This document shows positions 5,533 through 7,335 of a stretch of DNA of 7,335 bases, piece after piece. The stretch is from assembly GCA_026993045.1 (NCBI GenBank), contig JALWWR010000046.1:1-7335 (forward strand). The letters are read 5' to 3'. The first letter of the stretch is position 1. Each line of letters opens with the position of its first letter. The notes under the pieces are model-generated. The model was not told the origin of the DNA, did no database searches, and worked only from the letters and a program-made list of their open reading frames with translations. Made by a program: the position numbers and the translations under genes. This stretch comes from Thermodesulfatator sp. (GTDB lineage: Bacteria; Desulfobacterota; Thermodesulfobacteria; Thermodesulfobacteriales; Thermodesulfobacteriaceae).

Positions 5533-6892
5533 ACCCCTCGGGCTGCATCTCGGAGAGGTTAGCAAAGGTGGAGTAAGGGGAAAGGAAGGCTAGTTTGATG
5601 GTTCCGGTGGGTCCGTTCCTCTGTTTGCCGATGATGAGTTCTGCGATTCCCTTAAAAGCTGTGTCTTTGTGATAAACTTCGTCTCGATAGATAAAGACGA
5701 TGAGGTCGGCGTCTTGTTCGATAGCTCCAGATTCCCGCAGATCTGCAAGTTGAGGCCGTTTGTCCGGTCTTTCCTCCACCCGCCGGTTAAGCTGGGAGAG
5801 AGCCACCACCGGGACGTTAAATTCCTTGGCCATAGCCTTAAGAGAAGAAGAAATCTCAGAAATTTCCTGCTCCCGCCGATCACGGCGTTCACGGCTCTGA
5901 AGGAGCTGGAGGTAGTCGATGATAATAAGCCCCAGGCCGTGTTCGCTCATAAGGCGCCGGGCCTTGGCCCGGAGGTCTAGGATGGAAAGGGCCGGGGTGT
6001 CGTCCACAAAAAGCGGGGCTTTAGAAAGCTTGTTGGCCGCAAAGGTGAGCCTTTGCCATTCCGACTCGTTGATCCGTCCTGTGCGTAGGTGTTGAAGATT
6101 TACTCGGGCTTCGGCACAAAGCATACGGGAGGCCAACTGTTCCCGACTCATCTCCAAGGAAAAGATTCCCACTGGGATGCCGGCTTCGGCCGCAGCGTAA
6201 CAGGCGATGTTTAAGGCCAGCGAAGTCTTTCCCATACTGGGCCTTCCCGCTACGATAATGAGATCTCCGGGTTGAAGGCCCGCGGTCATGTGGTCGAATT
6301 CCGTAAAGCCCGTGGGCACCCCGGTGATAAGCTCGGGTCTTTGGTGGAGCTTTTCTAGCTGTCTTATGGCCTCCTTGATAAGCTCTTTCATATTCCGGAA
6401 GCCCTCTTTTTCAGAATAGGCCCGGAGCTCGAAGATGGCCTTTTCCGCCGCCTCTAGGATATCCTCTACTGGTTCCGCCGCTTCGTAAGCCCGGGCGGCG
6501 ATTTCGGTTGCGGCCCGGATCAGACGCCGCAGGAGGGCCTTCTCCCTGACGATCTGGGCGTAATGTACAGCGTGGGCCGAGGTGGGAAGGAGCCCCGCCA
6601 GTTCGGCTAAATAGACGGCCCCTCCTACTTCTTCCAAGGTTCCTCTAGAGCTTAATTCGTCATGGACGGTAATAAGATCAATGGGTTCGTTTCGTTCAAA
6701 AAGGGAAAGCATAGCCCGATAGATCTCGGCATGGGCCTCGCGATAGAAGTCTTCGGGCTTTACCAGCTCTACGACTTTAAGGATGACCGAGGGTTCTAAG
6801 AAAATGCTTCCTAAGAGGCCCCGTTCCGCCTCCAAGTTTTGGGGCGGAAGCCGATCTAACAATAAGGCCGGGGCCTCGCGTCTTCTACCCAA
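5525..6892 (-). CDS. dnaB: Replicative DNA helicase DnaB
   Basis: DnaB is the hexameric helicase that unwinds DNA at the replication fork and contacts primase. At 455 residues it is a normal, intein-free length. The N-terminal domain begins with LPPQNLEAERGLLGSIF (15-31) and runs to about 115, followed by the linker helix. The RecA-like domain starts near TGVPTGFTEFD (190-200). It shows Walker A GRPSMGKT (216-223, Lys222), SLEMS (246-250), Walker B LIIIDYLQLL (322-331, Asp326), ALSQLNR (364-370) and KQRNGPTG (423-430) with the probable arginine finger Arg425. The start codon is TTG, 2 nt after the rplI stop, with GGAAG 7 nt upstream; an in-frame TTG at codon 11 is the other option, and no ATG occurs before residue 61. 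It is probably translated from the same message as rplI. The stop lies inside the end of the convergent rlmN gene. Confidence 0.97.
   Translation of the reverse strand: MGRRREAPALLLDRLPPQNLEAERGLLGSIFLEPSVILKVVELVKPEDFYREAHAEIYRAMLSLFERNEPIDLITVHDELSSRGTLEEVGGAVYLAELAGLLPTSAHAVHYAQIVREKALLRRLIRAATEIAARAYEAAEPVEDILEAAEKAIFELRAYSEKEGFRNMKELIKEAIRQLEKLHQRPELITGVPTGFTEFDHMTAGLQPGDLIIVAGRPSMGKTSLALNIACYAAAEAGIPVGIFSLEMSREQLASRMLCAEARVNLQHLRTGRINESEWQRLTFAANKLSKAPLFVDDTPALSILDLRAKARRLMSEHGLGLIIIDYLQLLQSRERRDRREQEISEISSSLKAMAKEFNVPVVALSQLNRRVEERPDKRPQLADLRESGAIEQDADLIVFIYRDEVYHKDTAFKGIAELIIGKQRNGPTGTIKLAFLSPYSTFANLSEMQPEGFN
5532..5560 (-). other. Possible hairpin at the 3' end of dnaB
   Basis: On the minus-strand transcript AACCUCUC and GAGGGGUU can pair over 8 bp with one U-G wobble and a 13-nt loop, just before the dnaB stop codon. 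On the plus-strand transcript the same position is a C-A mismatch, so the fold favours the dnaB mRNA. No T-tract follows, so it does not meet the pattern of an intrinsic terminator. It may protect the mRNA end or be chance. Confidence 0.2.
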
Positions 6893-6894
6893 GC

Positions 6895-7335
6895 TTATTC
6901 TTCCAGAGGTACAACCTTTATTTTGAGGTTAGCCGTAACCTCAGGGGAGAGGCGAATCGGGACCTCATATTCCCCCAAAGTCTTGATGGGCGTCTCTAGC
7001 AAGACCTGTTTTCGAGCCACCTCAATCCCTTTCTCTTCCAAAGCCGAGACTATGTCCTGGGCTGAAACCGAACCATATAGGCGGTCTTCTTCAATTACCC
7101 GCTGGGGGATGGTGATCTCTAAGGTTTCGATCCGTTCCGCCAGGCTCATATGTTTCTTGCGTTCCCTTTCAGCCTTGGCCAGGATAACCCGCCTTTGTTT
7201 TTCCATGGCGGCGATATTTTTCTGATTAGCCGGAATGGCAAGCCCTTTAGGTATAAGATAATTGCGAGCGTAGCCGTCCTTGACCCGTACCACGTCTCCC
7301 GGCTGGCCCAATTTGGGGACGTGAGTGCGTAAGAT
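6895..7335 (-). CDS. rplI: 50S ribosomal protein L9, first few residues outside the window
   Basis: L9 is a two-domain protein of the large ribosomal subunit that binds 23S rRNA and helps maintain reading frame. The visible 146 residues begin ILRTHVPKLGQPGD and continue through the family signature (VKDGYARNYLIPKGLA), the long connecting helix rich in Lys, Arg and Glu (roughly residues 45-80) and the C-terminal domain with RLYGSVSAQDI, ending VVPLEE. Normal L9 is about 148-150 residues and starts like M-K-V-I-L, so only about 3 residues lie beyond the window edge. The apparent start at 7311 is TTG and corresponds to the internal Leu of the conserved K-L-G motif, so it is not the true start. 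Its stop is 2 nt before the dnaB start. Genes for S6 and S18 often precede rplI and would be expected to the right, outside the window. Confidence 0.97.
   Translation of the reverse strand: MLRTHVPKLGQPGDVVRVKDGYARNYLIPKGLAIPANQKNIAAMEKQRRVILAKAERERKKHMSLAERIETLEITIPQRVIEEDRLYGSVSAQDIVSALEEKGIEVARKQVLLETPIKTLGEYEVPIRLSPEVTANLKIKVVPLEE

Noticed and set aside
5525..6892. Intein or group I intron insertion in dnaB.
   Set aside because: The helicase motifs are contiguous and the 455-residue length is normal for an uninterrupted DnaB.
1..7335. Very frequent GGCC-containing words (AAGGCC, GAGGCC, GGCCTT), considered as an uptake or chromosome-organising motif.
   Set aside because: Most occurrences are in-frame Ala GCC codons next to Lys, Glu or Leu codons, so codon preference explains them without a separate motif.
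1..7335. A defence, mobile or otherwise undescribed multi-gene system.
   Set aside because: All eight genes fit ordinary metabolic, envelope, translation or replication families; there are no repeats, integration scars, tRNA genes or composition shifts that I could see by eye.

Overview
This is an ordinary, densely packed bacterial chromosome segment. It carries eight protein genes, two of them cut by the window ends, and the only stretch without a gene is about 117 bp. I see no RNA genes, mobile elements, CRISPR arrays, intens or phage genes, and no convincing undescribed system. Gene content (periplasmic DsbC-type isomerase, a membrane-anchored coiled-coil protein, type I SerA with a class V aminotransferase, rplI-dnaB) together with moderate GC and heavy gene overlap suggests a Gram-negative bacterium. 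It may be a thermophile related to Thermodesulfobacteriota or the former Deltaproteobacteria. That placement is an inference from gene order and protein style, not a database result.

Layout. Positions 1-1642 (minus strand) form a tight envelope-type operon. Transcribed right to left, it holds a secreted DsbC-like thiol:disulfide isomerase, an AMMECR1-domain protein whose start overlaps the dsbC-like gene by 23 nt, and, after a 9-nt gap, the first 105 residues of a single-pass membrane protein with a coiled coil (possibly an M23 peptidase). Positions 1643-1759 are the divergent intergenic region holding both ribosome binding sites and probably both promoters.

Positions 1760-5532 (plus strand) form a three-gene operon: a class V PLP aminotransferase, serA (phosphoglycerate dehydrogenase with ASB and ACT domains) and rlmN (radical SAM adenine-C2 methyltransferase). 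The three genes abut or overlap, so they are very likely co-translated. The first two plausibly make phosphoserine from 3-phosphoglycerate, with the aminotransferase standing in for SerC. rlmN is a translation-fidelity gene riding on the same message.

Positions 5525-7335 (minus strand) hold the end of a replication/translation operon: rplI (ribosomal protein L9, first few residues outside the window) followed after 2 nt by dnaB (replicative helicase). The 3' ends of dnaB and rlmN converge and overlap by 8 nt, so there is no room for a separate terminator. Two apparent methionine starts on this strand (7311 and 6892) are actually TTG codons. The first is only an internal leucine of L9; the second is probably the genuine dnaB start.
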